Shown here: positions 11,332 through 22,467 of the stretch, piece after piece
Position numbering within the stretch: the first letter of the stretch is position 1
Layout: each line of letters opens with the position of its first letter
Source: Alisma plantago-aquatica
Taxonomy: Eukaryota; Streptophyta; Magnoliopsida; Alismatales; Alismataceae
DNA length: 64,000 nt
Direction of reading: 5' to 3'
Assembly: GCA_963693085.1 (NCBI GenBank)
Contig: OY856409.1
Coordinates: 297,976,558 to 298,040,557, forward strand
Program-made: the position numbers and the translations under genes
Notes under the pieces: generated by a model
Database searches by the model: none
Seen by the model: the letters and a program-made list of their open reading frames with translations, nothing else
Told to the model about the DNA's origin: nothing

Positions 11332-13979
11332 TGTATAATTTTCAAATTTCAATAAATGGTATTCAAAATAGACAAAGTGTAGCAGCAGGATTATTCTAAT
11401 GACTATATTCAATTTTCACAAAAGATTACAAAAGTACATCATAATCTCCCATAAGGGTTTAAATGTATGATACAACATAAGGATCTAAGTAGAGGGAAGT
11501 CTATACTACTTCAAATTTGTCTCCAAGCATTATCTCCAAGAGCTAGGTTCATGTTGGAAGCTATGTTCTCCTTGATCATGTTCAACACCTCGATTTAAAC
11601 CTACGTGGTTGGGAAAAAAACCTAGTAAAAGGGAAAGGAAAACAAAGTATGTGTCAAAAAATATGAATAGGATATCAAGGAAAAGAAAACATAAAAATAA
11701 AGGCTAATTTTCATCATAAGATGAAGATTTCAAAAAGTATGTGTCAAGAAATATGAATAGGATATCAAGGAAAAGAAAACGTATAAATAAAGGCTAGTTT
11801 TCATCATAAGATGAAGATTTCAAGAGTATGAGGCTATTTTTAAATAGATGCTTCCCATAAATAGAATATAATAAAAGGGTTGCATGCATGATAATATTGA
11901 CCACATTAACCAAGTAGGGTTGAGGCACCTACCAGACCTCAACCTATAAGTGAGGGGAGAATTAAAACATTCCCATTCACCAACACATATTTTTATGGGG
12001 GAGAATAAGACATTCCCCAGGGTGAATTAATACATGACCTACCTATGGGTGGTTGTACATAAGTACCACTATTATAGATAAATAGCCATAAAATCAAAAT
12101 TTTAGAAAAGAAATCATGGCAAGTAAAAACATCATATATTTGAAACATGGTAGTGGGGTACAAGACCGAAGAAAAGGAATATTATTACTGATTTTGAGGT
12201 AATTTAATAAAATAATCATGAATAGAGGAAATAGGGTTAATTAAAGCCTCATTAGGGAAATATAGGGTTTGGTTTGCAAATATCCAAACTTAGGGTGTAA
12301 GAATGCACATACCTCTCTTATTGATATCAATGACTAACATTCACCAATTTAATTGAGTCCAAGTTCCCCTTTGCCTATTTTTAATGTATTAACATGTATT
12401 AGAGTACATAATGCACATTAATGTATAGAAACCCTAATTTTAGACCTTTTTAGAAAAACTTAGATTCAGAATCTAAAAGCCTCACCAATGAACTTATTAG
12501 GTTCTCATGATCAAGAAAATATATTTTATGTTAATTTTAGAGTTATGATGATGAAGATGTAATTTTTATGGATTTTATGCATTAAATTCATTTTACTAAA
12601 ATCACCCTTCATCAAAACTCAAAATCAGACCTTGAAAATAATTTTATTAGATAGATATTAATTTACAAATTCCAAAACATATTTATTTGTCAAATTTGGA
12701 CAGGCAGATTAAAGGATATGAATTTTTCAATTCAAACCAATAAGGAAATGACAAGTCTGAAATCTTCGAGAGAGAGAAAGAGTGAGAAAGAGGGAGAAAA
12801 CACCATTTGACCCAAGATCAGGGTTGTAGATGCATAGGTAATGAAACTAGATCTTCTAGAGAAGGTAAAATAGTAAGAAACCAAAACCCCAGAAGAACAT
12901 GGTAAATAGAGATGGAGATCATCGATTTTAAACATAGAAGCATGAGTTTTAATCATGTAGTAAGCAATATATGAGAAGGGGTTATAAAACTCACTTCTAA
13001 GAAGGTGGACCGGTTTAAGCAGCAAGGTTCACGAGCTAGAGAGGCTAGTTTCTCCAACAAGTCTCCTATCTCGAGCAAGAGGTACCTTCTCCATTTAAGA
13101 GGTGAAAAACCCTAGCAAAAGAACATGGAGATGAGGTGTTTAAGGGCTCTAGGTGGGGGTTCACCATGGAAGGCCATGTTTATAACCTGGAAGAAGGTGG
13201 TATGAAGAAGAAAAAAATGAAAATAGAGAAGGAAAGGTGGAAACTTACTAGTTTTAGTCAAAATCACCAAGAAGGAACTTTAGAAACCCTAAATAGAGAA
13301 AATTCGTAACCCTAAGAGTTTTCTTCACCAGGGTAGGCACCCTCTCTGTTACCTTGGGATAGAAAATTCATGGCAAAACATAGTAGGAATGATGCTCTAA
13401 GATAGAGGAAAGATAAGGAGAGAAAGAGTTTTCAAATTGGGAGGTGGGAAGGGGTAGATATGACTTTATAAAGAAGGGGGCAAGCATGAGGTGTCTATGG
13501 GACTTTCCATGTGTCCTTAGCCTAGGGCTTCATGGACATGCAAGAGGAAAGCTCATAGAGGCTTCTTGAATATCAAATGTCAGTTCTAAAAGCACATGGA
13601 AACTTCTAGGCCATCCCCACCGTCCTCCAATCAAAGAAATAACCCCATTGGTTGATAGCTTTCAAAGATAAGCTCATTTATAAAGAGGATAATCCCTAAA
13701 ATGTCCTTAGAGAGAAACACCTTCAAACCAAGGTGCAACTAGGTGCCCCATGGTTCAAAATATAGAGAATGGTAAGGGAATATCTAAGGATTATAATGCA
13801 TGTGATAATTTGCAAAGAAAACCTCCCAATTAGGTAAATTGCATAAAAGTCCAAAATGTGCCTAAAATTGCATAACTTGCACAAACAACATCCAAATTGA
13901 ACTAAATTTGAAACTTAGGCTCATTTTATGATTAAAAACACATCAAAAAGTTACATTAAGAAAGATTTTGGGCCTTGCA
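11332..13979 (-). mobile_element. Possible solo LTR of a Gypsy-type element
   Basis: A 2.65 kb non-coding block interrupts the extra-ORF region of the Athila-like element. On the minus strand it starts TGCAAGGCCC (13979), has a TATA-like CTTTATAAAG near 13464-13473 followed by pyrimidine-rich sequence, and ends ATTATACA (11332), giving TG...CA ends. Layout and length fit a Gypsy LTR. I could not confirm a 5-bp target duplication: CTAGA is present near both ends but not exactly flanking. No matching second LTR is in the window. A direct repeat inside, containing 'agtatgtgtcaa(a/g)aaatatgaataggatatc', occurs near 11646 and 11735. Confidence 0.4.
11646..11823 (+). repeat. Direct repeat of ~89 bp
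   Basis: The segment starting AGTATGTGTCAAAAAATATG near 11647 and running through 'catcataagatgaagatttcaa' is repeated immediately, starting near 11736, with two or three substitutions. It is a local tandem duplication inside the possible solo LTR. Confidence 0.75.
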
Positions 13980-14180
13980 CTTCTAGAACGAATTTATTTA
14001 CTATTGTTCCACTTCAGTGGTGATTTTGCATTTTTTATCCTTAAATAAGCTTTCACTGAGGTATTTGTACATAAACCCTTCCATTGGTATAATTAACCAA
14101 ACCACTATAAATTTCACAATATAAACATCAAGGCCAAAAAGTATAGAAAGGAAACGCTTAGAAAAGGGCCAAAAAGATAA

Positions 14181-14660
14181 TATGTCCAAATTTGGTATGT
14201 TACAAGTGTTACATCTAGAACAAAGTGCACACATGAGCAAAGAATCTTCTAAAGTCCATGAAGAGGCACATGAAGTAAACTCTTTCTTCAGGCCTAGACA
14301 TTGGCTGACAACAATGACAAAATTCATAGAGATAGGTCAAGAGATTGATGACCTCTGTGAGATTGTCTCAAACTCTACTTCAAAATTGTCCAACATAACT
14401 ACAAACCTGTCGACACTAACCGTGTAGGTACAAAAGATGACTGTAGACATCCATCCCATTCTTAGGCTTCCTCTTCATATGTAGCAGCTAGCTACAAATC
14501 AAATGTAGGTGATGTAGGCGCTATCTAGGGTGACAAATGAACTCGCCACCCTGCGATAAGAATGCGACAAACTGTGGGAAGAAAATATGAAGCTATAAAA
14601 GGAGGTGGAAAAAAAAGGAGGACTCCCCCACAACTATAAAAACATCTATGAAGTAAGATA
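14181..14660 (+). pseudogene. Coiled-coil-like ORF fragment in the Athila-like element
   Basis: An open frame at 14182-14427 begins MSKFGMLQVL and runs into a heptad-like, Ser/Asn/Leu-rich segment (SNSTSKLSNITTNLSTL). After a stop it continues with a TNELATLR-type segment and a Glu/Lys-rich stretch to about 14650. The spacing of Leu and Ile suggests a coiled coil. It is not similar to any enzyme I recognise. Because it lies between integrase and the polypurine tract of the same element, I treat it as part of an extra retrotransposon ORF. Confidence 0.35.
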
Positions 14661-15115
14661 GACAACCCTATTGGACTGGCATCAGATGCTTACTTTCACC
14701 TTAGGATAGACATGCTAATGGTGAAGATGCAGATAGGATAGGAAGTGCTCAGAGTTGAGGTGACAACATCCAGACGCACCTTCCCTTTGAAGGAAGTGGA
14801 GCCAACAACATCCACCAGCAAAAAAGGAGTTCCCTTTGGGGGAAATGATAGAGACACATCCCTAGCCTCTCCAGGGCACTCAACAAACAACAATGAGGAC
14901 TAGGGACTCAAAGTAATATCAAAACAGAGTGCCCTTCTAGCCTCAGAACCAACAATCCCCATAGAGCATGAGGAAATAGTGGGAGAAAATGATATTAGGA
15001 CCATACAACCTGAAGCAAGGGGGGAGATGATAGAGACAACTGAAGATGTAACAGACGGTTTGACCCACTATTTAACTATAAGCCCCCACTACCTTCACAA
15101 GATTACTACAACTTC

Positions 15116-16078
15116 ATGAGTGAGATACTTCTAGACGAACCACTCACAAGTGGAGGCCAACCCTTTTCCTTCGATGTTGAACTAGAAGAAATGGCATTGG
15201 AATTGGATAATGGGAACATGGATCACATGTTCACCGGCGTACCACCAGGGCAGGAACATATGGTGTTCCCCAACCCCCCTATAACCCCTGCTACCAAGGA
15301 GTGCCCGAGCCCTGCAACACCACATGCACTTCCATGCAAGATGGTGAATATGGACATGAACTCAATAGCAGGCATGCTGGTTCACAACATACATGTCCTA
15401 GATGATATCCTGGATGATGAAAAATAAGGACAAGATATCATCTACCGCAACAACCAATACAAACTAACAAGAAACAATCTATGATCTTCTTTTATACCTC
15501 AGATTAATATAAGAACAACCTTTTTCAAGATTCTATGTGGAATGATCATCGAGGAGTTCATGTACAGAGATAAGGACAAGCCTATTTTTAATTAAACATA
15601 CAACCTAGAAGCCCACCACTTCAAGGAAATAGGTGATACCACTTTCATCCATGAGCTATAGGACACCCTGGACAAAAGCATAATCTTAAAGTTCATCAGC
15701 CTACCATTCAAGGCCTTCAACAACTGGCTGCTCACTGTGGCTGACCTTTTTGAAAGGAGAGTGGTCACTTATAAATTCAGCGCCAAAGACCTACCTTGTA
15801 GAAAAATGGTCTTTGAAAAACCAAAGCACCAAACGAAACAAGAAGTCCCAACCTGCCTAAAAAGATTGATACATGGAGTCAGCAGGCGGTATCACCCAAA
15901 TTGGAAAGAAATTTCTATCAACTACAACCTTGCCCAGGAAGGACCAAATTTAGGGAATAGTGCTTTCATAGAACTGAGGATGATAGAAGCAATAAACAAA
16001 GGTATCCTGTTAGACCAGATGACCAATGAGGATTTCCATGCCCTGAGGGAAATATGTCATGGAAATTATCCACGATAG
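15116..16078 (+). pseudogene. Unrecognised ORF of ~320 codons with four in-frame stops
   Basis: One reading frame stays coherent from 15116 (MSEILLDEPL) to 16078 (ICHGNYPR), broken only by stops near 15425, 15481, 15592 and 15659. The N-terminal part is acidic with a Pro-rich segment (PNPPITPATKECPSPATPH). The C-terminal part is basic and aromatic (VSRRYHPNWKEISINYNLAQ). I do not recognise the family. Position within the Athila-like element suggests an extra or env-like ORF. Four stops in 320 codons is far fewer than chance would give in AT-rich DNA, so it was once coding. Confidence 0.5.
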
Positions 16079-16189
16079 GATATTGTTCTATGATAGATAA
16101 ATGGAAGACATACCAAGGCACATGTACTCCCATATTCCTCTACTTGAAAAGATGCCTTGGAGAGAGGAGCTCAGAATGCTCATGAATAT

Positions 16190-17160
16190 AAATTGAATTT
16201 GCTAAAAATAAAGAAGGAAGGACAACCCCTATTATCCCAACCACTCCCCTACCGCCACCCACTACTGAATCGACATCACCGACACCTACACCTACACCTG
16301 AAGCCTCACTAGTAATTCCTACACCTCCTAAATAGGAACCGGCTCAAGAAGTTGTAACAACAATAACCATCCTACAAGAACAAGAACCCCTTTCAATTCC
16401 ACCATCTACTGAACTCATCATAGAAGAAATCCCTGCTCCTAAAGAGAGTGCTATTGAAGGAAGCACGATACACTCAAACAAGGAAGATCGAGAAGTTAGC
16501 TCACTAGAAGGACTACAACTGACACATGTGACAATGTCTACCTTTAAGAACTTTGACAAGCTAGCATGTTATGGACTATCTGTAGAATAAGTCCAATTTC
16601 TTCTAGATGTACTAAGACTAAGGGAGGACGATTTTCTTGTCATTTTCGAATGAGGAAATGTACAAATCTTACTCCCAGACCTCTATGATATTTTGACAAT
16701 AGGAGGGTACATGACAGTCAATGTCATGACAACTTGTCATTTACTTCTGGCCGATGACCTCACCAATGTATATACGACATTTTACGACATAGTGGGAGAT
16801 GTCATATCCAAAAAGGAATTAGGTGAGCTACAACAGATGATCAAGTACTTAAAATACAATGTTTCCATATGGATATTCGTTCCAATATTACATGACAAAC
16901 ACTAGGAACTGTTAGCGGTTGATACAATCAACAAAACTTCCATTTTTTATAATAGCTCAGACATAATTTTCAGTACCAAGCATACAAAATATCATAAAAC
17001 CACTAACAACATCATTGAAAAAAACTCCACCCATGTAGCCAATAAGATTGTCGAGCTGATCTAAATGTTTGACCACGGCGTATCAGCTGATATCAAATTT
17101 GAGAAATCATAGTTATGCCATAGGTGTCCACAATAAGAACCTCTATCAAACAACTACAAC
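16190..17160 (+). pseudogene. Pro/Thr-rich and acidic ORF remnant
   Basis: In the frame beginning near 16213 the sequence encodes a Pro/Thr-rich linker (TTPLPPPTTESTSPTPTPTP). An acidic segment follows, then from about 16540 a more globular part that includes the open stretch 16693-16905 (MTIGGYMTVNVMTTCHLLLA). Stops are sparse (near 16333, 16588, 16652 and 16903). I cannot name a family. The composition resembles a disordered linker plus domain of an extra retrotransposon ORF, in continuity with 15116-16078 after a frameshift. Confidence 0.4.
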
Positions 17161-17488
17161 TTCTACATACTCTACTGGATGTAGATGCTAGTCACATCAG
17201 ACAAGAAGATTGAACAATATCAAGAAGACTTCTACCACATCTCTGAGGACAATATTCTATGAAGATCCTACCTTTAGAATGGTCAATCGCACATAATGAC
17301 TTATAACTCGCTTGTTCTAGATCAACCTCATCCATTGACACCCTATGGATAGGGTGGAGGATCAGTTTGGGGAGATCTGAACATGAGAACATGGTATGAC
17401 TCTATGTTGAATATTCAAATTATCCACTGCTTAACAAATTTTTGATAAATTTTGATCGGACTAAATGACCAATTTTGGCTTACTCTTA

Positions 17489-17491
<3 letters not shown>

Positions 17492-17551
<60 letters not shown>
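17492..17551. repeat. (TA)n microsatellite
   Basis: About 30 uninterrupted TA dinucleotides. Translations across it (poly Ile-Tyr) are artefacts. Confidence 0.98.
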
Positions 17552-17552
<1 letters not shown>

Positions 17553-17559
17553 TTGCACA

Positions 17560-18600
17560 GGTAGTCTGAAAAGGTACATTTTGAACCCAATTTTCCATGA
17601 TTGTGTCATAGCCCCAACTCTTATACTTTCTTGTCTCCAGTCTATCCTTTAGTGTAATTATTTTGAGAATGATGTATTTGGGCTACTTAATTCACTTAAA
17701 ATTCTGAGTATGATAATGTTTTAGTGGCAACCTTACCTCGAAAAAATGTAGAAAATACAAGTATGTTTGTTCCCCATGGTAAAACCTCAAACCAAGGAGG
17801 ACGTAGCCTGATACACTCTTGACTAATAGCCACACTTCAAAGTATAGGTAGGAAAACACATAACCTTGGAAATGAGTAAACAACTAACCCATTTAGTGCA
17901 ATAATCCCCGCTTTGGGATCAAAAGAGGCATGGGAGCCCAGTTTTTTTTTTCAAAAAATCCTATCATCCCAAAGTTTGTGAGAAGGAACAAAAGTCGAGA
18001 GGAATAAAATTATGAGAGTTGTGCCCGAAAAGATGTCGAAGGACTTCAATCGGCCGATATATTGCTGCACTCATGAATGTAGATATGTTTGTGCTCGGTA
18101 GTGGAGTCTGGAAGTCAACTTCTACACACCTGCATTCCAAAGTGGAGCCTCACACAACCACTTGGTATTACATGAGGGCCCAATTGGGAGACACTGCCCT
18201 TAAGGTAGCTTACATGGTTGAGCAACCCCGAGGGATGTAGGAAACAAAGCGGCTTTAGCCCACCCAACACAATAGTTTAGAACTCCCAAAAAAATAAAAG
18301 ATGTGTGTGAAAACTACCTCTGCCAAAACTTTGTGCAAGTACGGCCTGGAAAAGAATCACCAGTGCATCATGAAGGAGACATCTTTCTGCTAAAGAAAGT
18401 CATAACAAGAAATGCGAGTGTTGCAACTCCAACTAGAAAGGAAGAGCCCAAGGGCCCTCAACACCTTGTCCTGAAGCATAAATTTCAACTTAAGGCTGAC
18501 ATTATAACATTTTCACAATTTCAAAACAATTACTGATAAAGCCCTATGAAGTCTTTTGATGTTTTAATTCTAATTATTAGCTTGAGGACATTCTAGACTC
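17560..18600 (+). other. 3' non-coding part of the Athila-like element
   Basis: No recognised gene. Small open frames at 18019-18240 and 18303-18536 have no family resemblance. The stretch ends at the polypurine tract, so it corresponds to the untranslated region upstream of the 3' LTR. Confidence 0.4.
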
Positions 18601-18601
18601 T

Positions 18602-18615
18602 AAGTTTGGGGGAGT
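18602..18615 (+). other. Polypurine tract of the Athila-like element
   Basis: AAGTTTGGGGGAGT directly precedes TGATAACC. The 'agtttgggggag' followed by TGATAA is the characteristic polypurine tract and LTR start in plant Athila/Tat elements. Confidence 0.8.
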
Positions 18616-20262
18616 TGATAACCAATTTTTTAGATATTATATGCCTTGTTATATCCATATTTTCCTCCTATTAGGCAAATTTATATTCACTTCGCTCATA
18701 TCTTGCATATACTTTCTTCACCCTATTTTGAGGACGACAATGACATCACATACATGTAAAGAAAGGAATATAAGCATGTTACAAAGGGTAGAAATACCAC
18801 CAGATGACAACCAATGATATTCCCACGACCATCGGTTCAACACCACCAGATGCTACCCAACAATGTGCCATCGCATCACCAAACAATGGCCATGACAAAT
18901 CAAAACTCGATGGTTCATCAATGACCATCAACTAGTGACGTGTCAGGGACCATCGACCTGTGGCGTGCAAGCGGCCATCACCTGATGATCTACCTGCATC
19001 TATCCTCCGATGGCTACCATTCGTTGCAGTTATGATAGAGCTGTCACTTGAGACCGTTAAGCACATGGCTCGAGGAAGGTACCTGGGAGGCTTGGGGAGC
19101 AAGTAAAGGACCCCAAGCTGATGGCTATATGTATGTAACCACCAACTATGTAAAAGAGGGTCATTGTGTGCATCATTTTTGAGGTTACGTTATGATACAT
19201 ACATGGAGATGACACCAGACGAGGAGCTCATCACTGCTTGATCGCTGCCACCACCAGTTGATAGGAAAGGAGGATGAAAGTTCATCGACCCTACTCCAGT
19301 GCCTCCATCTGTATGCCCTGAATTTCGCTAGAGTTCTTCCTTTGATAGAAGGAGGGAGAAGAGGATACCACCAGCACCAACCCACAAATAGGAGAATTGA
19401 TCCATCAGTTGTGGCCACCGCCTGGTCACAGTTGGTTTATCCACTAGTTCCCTACTTCATTAGTTCTTCCTTGCTTCTCTTCCTAGTTCTCCTTCATCTG
19501 CCAACATTCCATGCCTTTGTCTGTTTGTAGATCTATAACAGTTCTCATGAAAATGAGTGGCTAAACTCATAGCTTGGGTTGAAAGTAGCCACTAAGGCTG
19601 TCCCAACATGTATATACTTACATTTGTTTAGAATATATGCTTTTAGCAATGATTATCTCCATACTCTTTTTATTAATGCTTCACTTATATGACTAGATAC
19701 CATCTAGTGATGTTTGATTGTTCAAGCCTCAAAAGAGTATTTCTAATTATATCTAAGTGTTTTGGAGTTGCATGAATTCATGACAATGTTGGAATGCTAA
19801 AGCTAATGATCATATGGTTTACTTGGTGATTGTTTGTTTTCCATCTCGAGAGAGAGAACCCATTAATATAGATCTATCCTAAGGTTGACAGAGGAGGGAA
19901 TAGACATATATGATGATTTCTTGTAATCTTTATAAGGGTGTACAAAGGGTTTGAGTATTGCATGTTGGTGAGAAATCTTAGTAGGTGAACCCCAACCCAA
20001 GTTCCCATCCATACTTTTGTTACACGTGTTTGTTTGCCTTTATTTTATCTTACTTTAATTTTCTTACTTTTCCTTTGCTTGATTGTCTATTTGGAGTAAC
20101 ATCATTCCATAAGGAACACCATCTTAACCTACCTTCTTGGTTGGTGTAACTAAGATAAGATTATATGTTCTTAGCACTTTACCACCCTTGTCCCTACAGA
20201 TCAACCCCAATTATTACATCAAACCCCGTATAATAGTTGCAAGGGACTAACAATCGAGTTAC
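18616..20262 (+). mobile_element. Athila-like 3' LTR (~1.65 kb)
   Basis: The LTR starts TGATAACC after the polypurine tract. It contains 'ggctaaactcatagcttgggtt' near 19558, comparable to the 'ggctaaacccc' block at 58266 in the other LTR of this type. It ends in the characteristic 'gtccctacagatcaacccc ... gtataatagttgcaagggactaacaatcgagttaca' block. No primer-binding site follows at 20263, as expected for a 3' LTR. The region 18790-19020 has clustered ACCATCGGTTG-like motifs. The last 345 bp are included in a tandem duplication. Confidence 0.7.
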
Positions 20263-20930
20263 AAATTTAAGAGTCTGACTACTCTAGATCTGCTCTATTT
20301 TAGATGTGTGATTTAGCCCGACCAGCAAGGCATTCAAAGCTCAAGTGGAGGCCATTTTTCTCCAACAACAACTTGCTTGTCGGCCTACCCCTCCTTCCTC
20401 AAGTGAAGATGAAGCCCCTAGTGATCATGAAGCTAACTACTCCAAGGGGAAGCACTTCAAACAAAAGCCCTCATCCTCCTCCACTCTAAGGTGCAGTGAA
20501 TGTGGAAAAAAAGGACACTACAAGAATAATTACCCCTAGACAAAGAAGTCCTACCACAAGAGAATCTCCAAGAAGAAGGAGGACTACAAGAAGTATGGCA
20601 AGTACAACAAGAAGGACAAGAATGAAAGAAGAAACAAAGATGTAGCCAATGACACACAGGAGGAGTCTTCTTCTAGTGATTCCAGATCCAATGAGTGAGA
20701 ATGGCACCTTTCTCTCATGGCCTCAACTAGTGATGAAATATGTGAGGTAAGTGAGGTAATTGAGTTGAAACGAACTTTCTAAAGTATCCCTCATTTATAT
20801 GATTAATGCTTCATACTCTTCTTATTCTAAATTCAAATACAGGAAGAAGAGGTTAGGGAAAAGTATTGATGACTTGTATGCTAAGATTGATTTTTTTGAG
20901 CAAAATAAAACGGTTACTCTTGATAGTATG
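19918..20930 (+). repeat. Tandem duplication, copy 1 (1013 bp)
   Basis: The sequence beginning 'cttgtaatctttataagggtgtacaaaggg' here recurs at 20931 with a constant offset of about 1013 bp. The unit joins the last part of the Athila-like LTR to a Copia gag segment. Copies are about 95% alike by eye. The joint at 20931 shares the bases GATT (or ATGATT) between donor sites, so microhomology-mediated duplication is plausible. Confidence 0.9.
20320..20700 (+). pseudogene. Copia (SIRE/Maximus-like) gag segment, copy 1
   Basis: The frame 20345-20539 encodes the C-terminal part of a Copia gag protein: an acidic Ser-rich segment (SSSEDEAPSDHEANYSKGKH), then a CCHC-type zinc knuckle reading LRCSECGKKGHYKNNYP. 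In a working knuckle the last ligand is Cys; here it is Tyr. A Lys-rich stretch and a Ser-rich acidic stretch follow after a stop. The N-terminal part of gag is missing because the LTR end lies directly upstream. Gag binds and packages the element RNA. The order knuckle, acidic Ser run, coiled coil is that of SIRE/Maximus gag proteins. Confidence 0.65.
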
Positions 20931-21943
20931 ATTGCTTGTAATCTTTATAAGGGTGTACAAAGGGTTTGAGTATTGCATGTTGGTGAGATCTTAGTAGGTG
21001 AACCCCAACCCAAGTTCCCATCCATACTTTTGTTACACATGTTTGTTTGCCTTTATTTTATCTTACTTTAATTTTCTTACTTTTCCTTTACTTGATTGTC
21101 TATTTAGAGTAACATCATTCCATAAGGAACACCATCTTAACCTACCTCCTTGGTTGGTGTAACTGAGATAAGATTAAACATTCTTAGCACTTTACCACGC
21201 TTATCCCTACAGATGAACCCCGACTACTACATCAAACCCTGTATAATAGTTGTGAGGGAGTAATAGTAGGGTTACAAATTTAAGAGTCTGACCACTCTAG
21301 ATCCGCTCTATTTTGGACGTGTGATTTCGCTCGGTCAGCAATGCATTCAAAGCTCAAGTGGAGGCTATTTTTCTCCAACAACAACTTGGTTGTCGGCCTA
21401 CCCCTCCTTCCTTAAGTGAATATGAAGCCCCTAGTGATCATGAAGCTAACTACTCCAAGGGGAAGCACTTCAAGCAAAAGCCCTCATCCTCCTCCACTCT
21501 AAGGTGCAATGAATGTGGCCAAAAATCACACTACAAGAATAATTACCCCTAGAAAAAGAAGTCCTACCACAAGAGAATATCCAAGAAGAAGGAGGACTAC
21601 AAGAAGTATGGCAAGTAAAACAAGAAGGACAAGAAGGAAAGAAGAAACAAAGATGTAGCCCATGACACACATGAGGAGTCTTCTTCTAGTGATTCCAGCT
21701 CCAATGAGTGAGAATGACACCTTTCTCTCATGGCCTCAACTAGTGATGAAATATGTGAGGTAAGTGAGGTAATTAAGTTCAAATTAACTATCTAAAGAAG
21801 CCCTCATTGATATGATTAATGCTTCATGCTCTTATTATTCTAAATTCAAATATAGGAAGAAGAGGTTAGGGAAAAGTATTGATGAATTTCATGCTAAGAT
21901 TGATTTTCTTGACAAAAATAAAAAGGTTACTCTTGATAGTATT
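20931..21943 (+). repeat. Tandem duplication, copy 2 (1013 bp)
   Basis: Second copy of the LTR-end/gag unit. It carries the same zinc-knuckle segment at 21507-21551 as copy 1 at 20494-20538. Past about 21943 the gag continues uniquely, so this copy is joined to the natural downstream sequence. Confidence 0.9.
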
Positions 21944-22390
21944 GATTCTTTGCAAGGATAGTTACTTGATCTTGAGCTCCAATAAAATGTAGTTGAAGTA
22001 GAGAATGGTATTTATCTTAAGAACATAAATAGTCTTAAAGATGAAAACCAAACTCTCCTTCACAAGCTTGTCTTAATTAGATCTAAATATGATAGATTTA
22101 TTACCAAGTTAAATGATCTTAGACATGATTGTGATGCTATTAAGGATGAAAATGGAATCTGACATGCTTGTGATGCTATTAAGGATGAAAATGGAATCTA
22201 TCTTGTTGAGCTTACTTTGATTGGAACTGAAAATGCTAGATTTCTTGCTAAAATCAATGATCTTTCTTCTAGACTATTTTTCCTAGTAATGAAGTAGCTA
22301 ACATAGCTCTTGAGTGAGATTCTTATCATGACAAATCCCTCTATTTAGAGGCTGACATGCTTCATTCTAAAGATTTTTAGCTAGTCTTTC
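21333..22390 (+). pseudogene. Copia (SIRE/Maximus-like) gag segment, copy 2 with coiled-coil tail
   Basis: This copy repeats the gag segment with knuckle CNECGQKSHYKNNYP, where the Gly before His is also lost. It continues beyond the duplication into a long coiled-coil-like region (about 21880-22280: KIDFLDKNKKVTL, LKDENQTLLHKLVLIRSKYD). A 39-bp in-frame direct repeat at 22122-22199 duplicates 13 residues of the coil. The frame is broken by several stops. The 3' LTR of the minus-strand Copia starts at 22468, so the gag is cut off there. It is a relic with no predicted function. Confidence 0.65.
22122..22199 (+). repeat. 39-bp direct repeat (x2) in gag coiled coil
   Basis: GACATGATTGTGATGC and the following bases to GGAATCT at 22122 recur at 22161 with one or two differences. 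The length is a multiple of three, so 13 codons are duplicated in frame; the second unit is preceded by a TGA. Confidence 0.85.
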
Positions 22391-22467
22391 TTCTACTATC
22401 ATTACTCTTAGTGATGATAATCACAACCTTAGAGCTTCCATGCAAAAGTTCCTCAGAGGAAAAAAAG

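Noticed and set aside
17415..17652. Poly Ile-Tyr frames on both strands
   Set aside because: Translation of a TA microsatellite.
19185..19530. Overlapping ORFs of 77 and 90 codons as a host gene exon
   Set aside because: They sit in the transcribed part of the Athila-like LTR; no splice-site or domain support.
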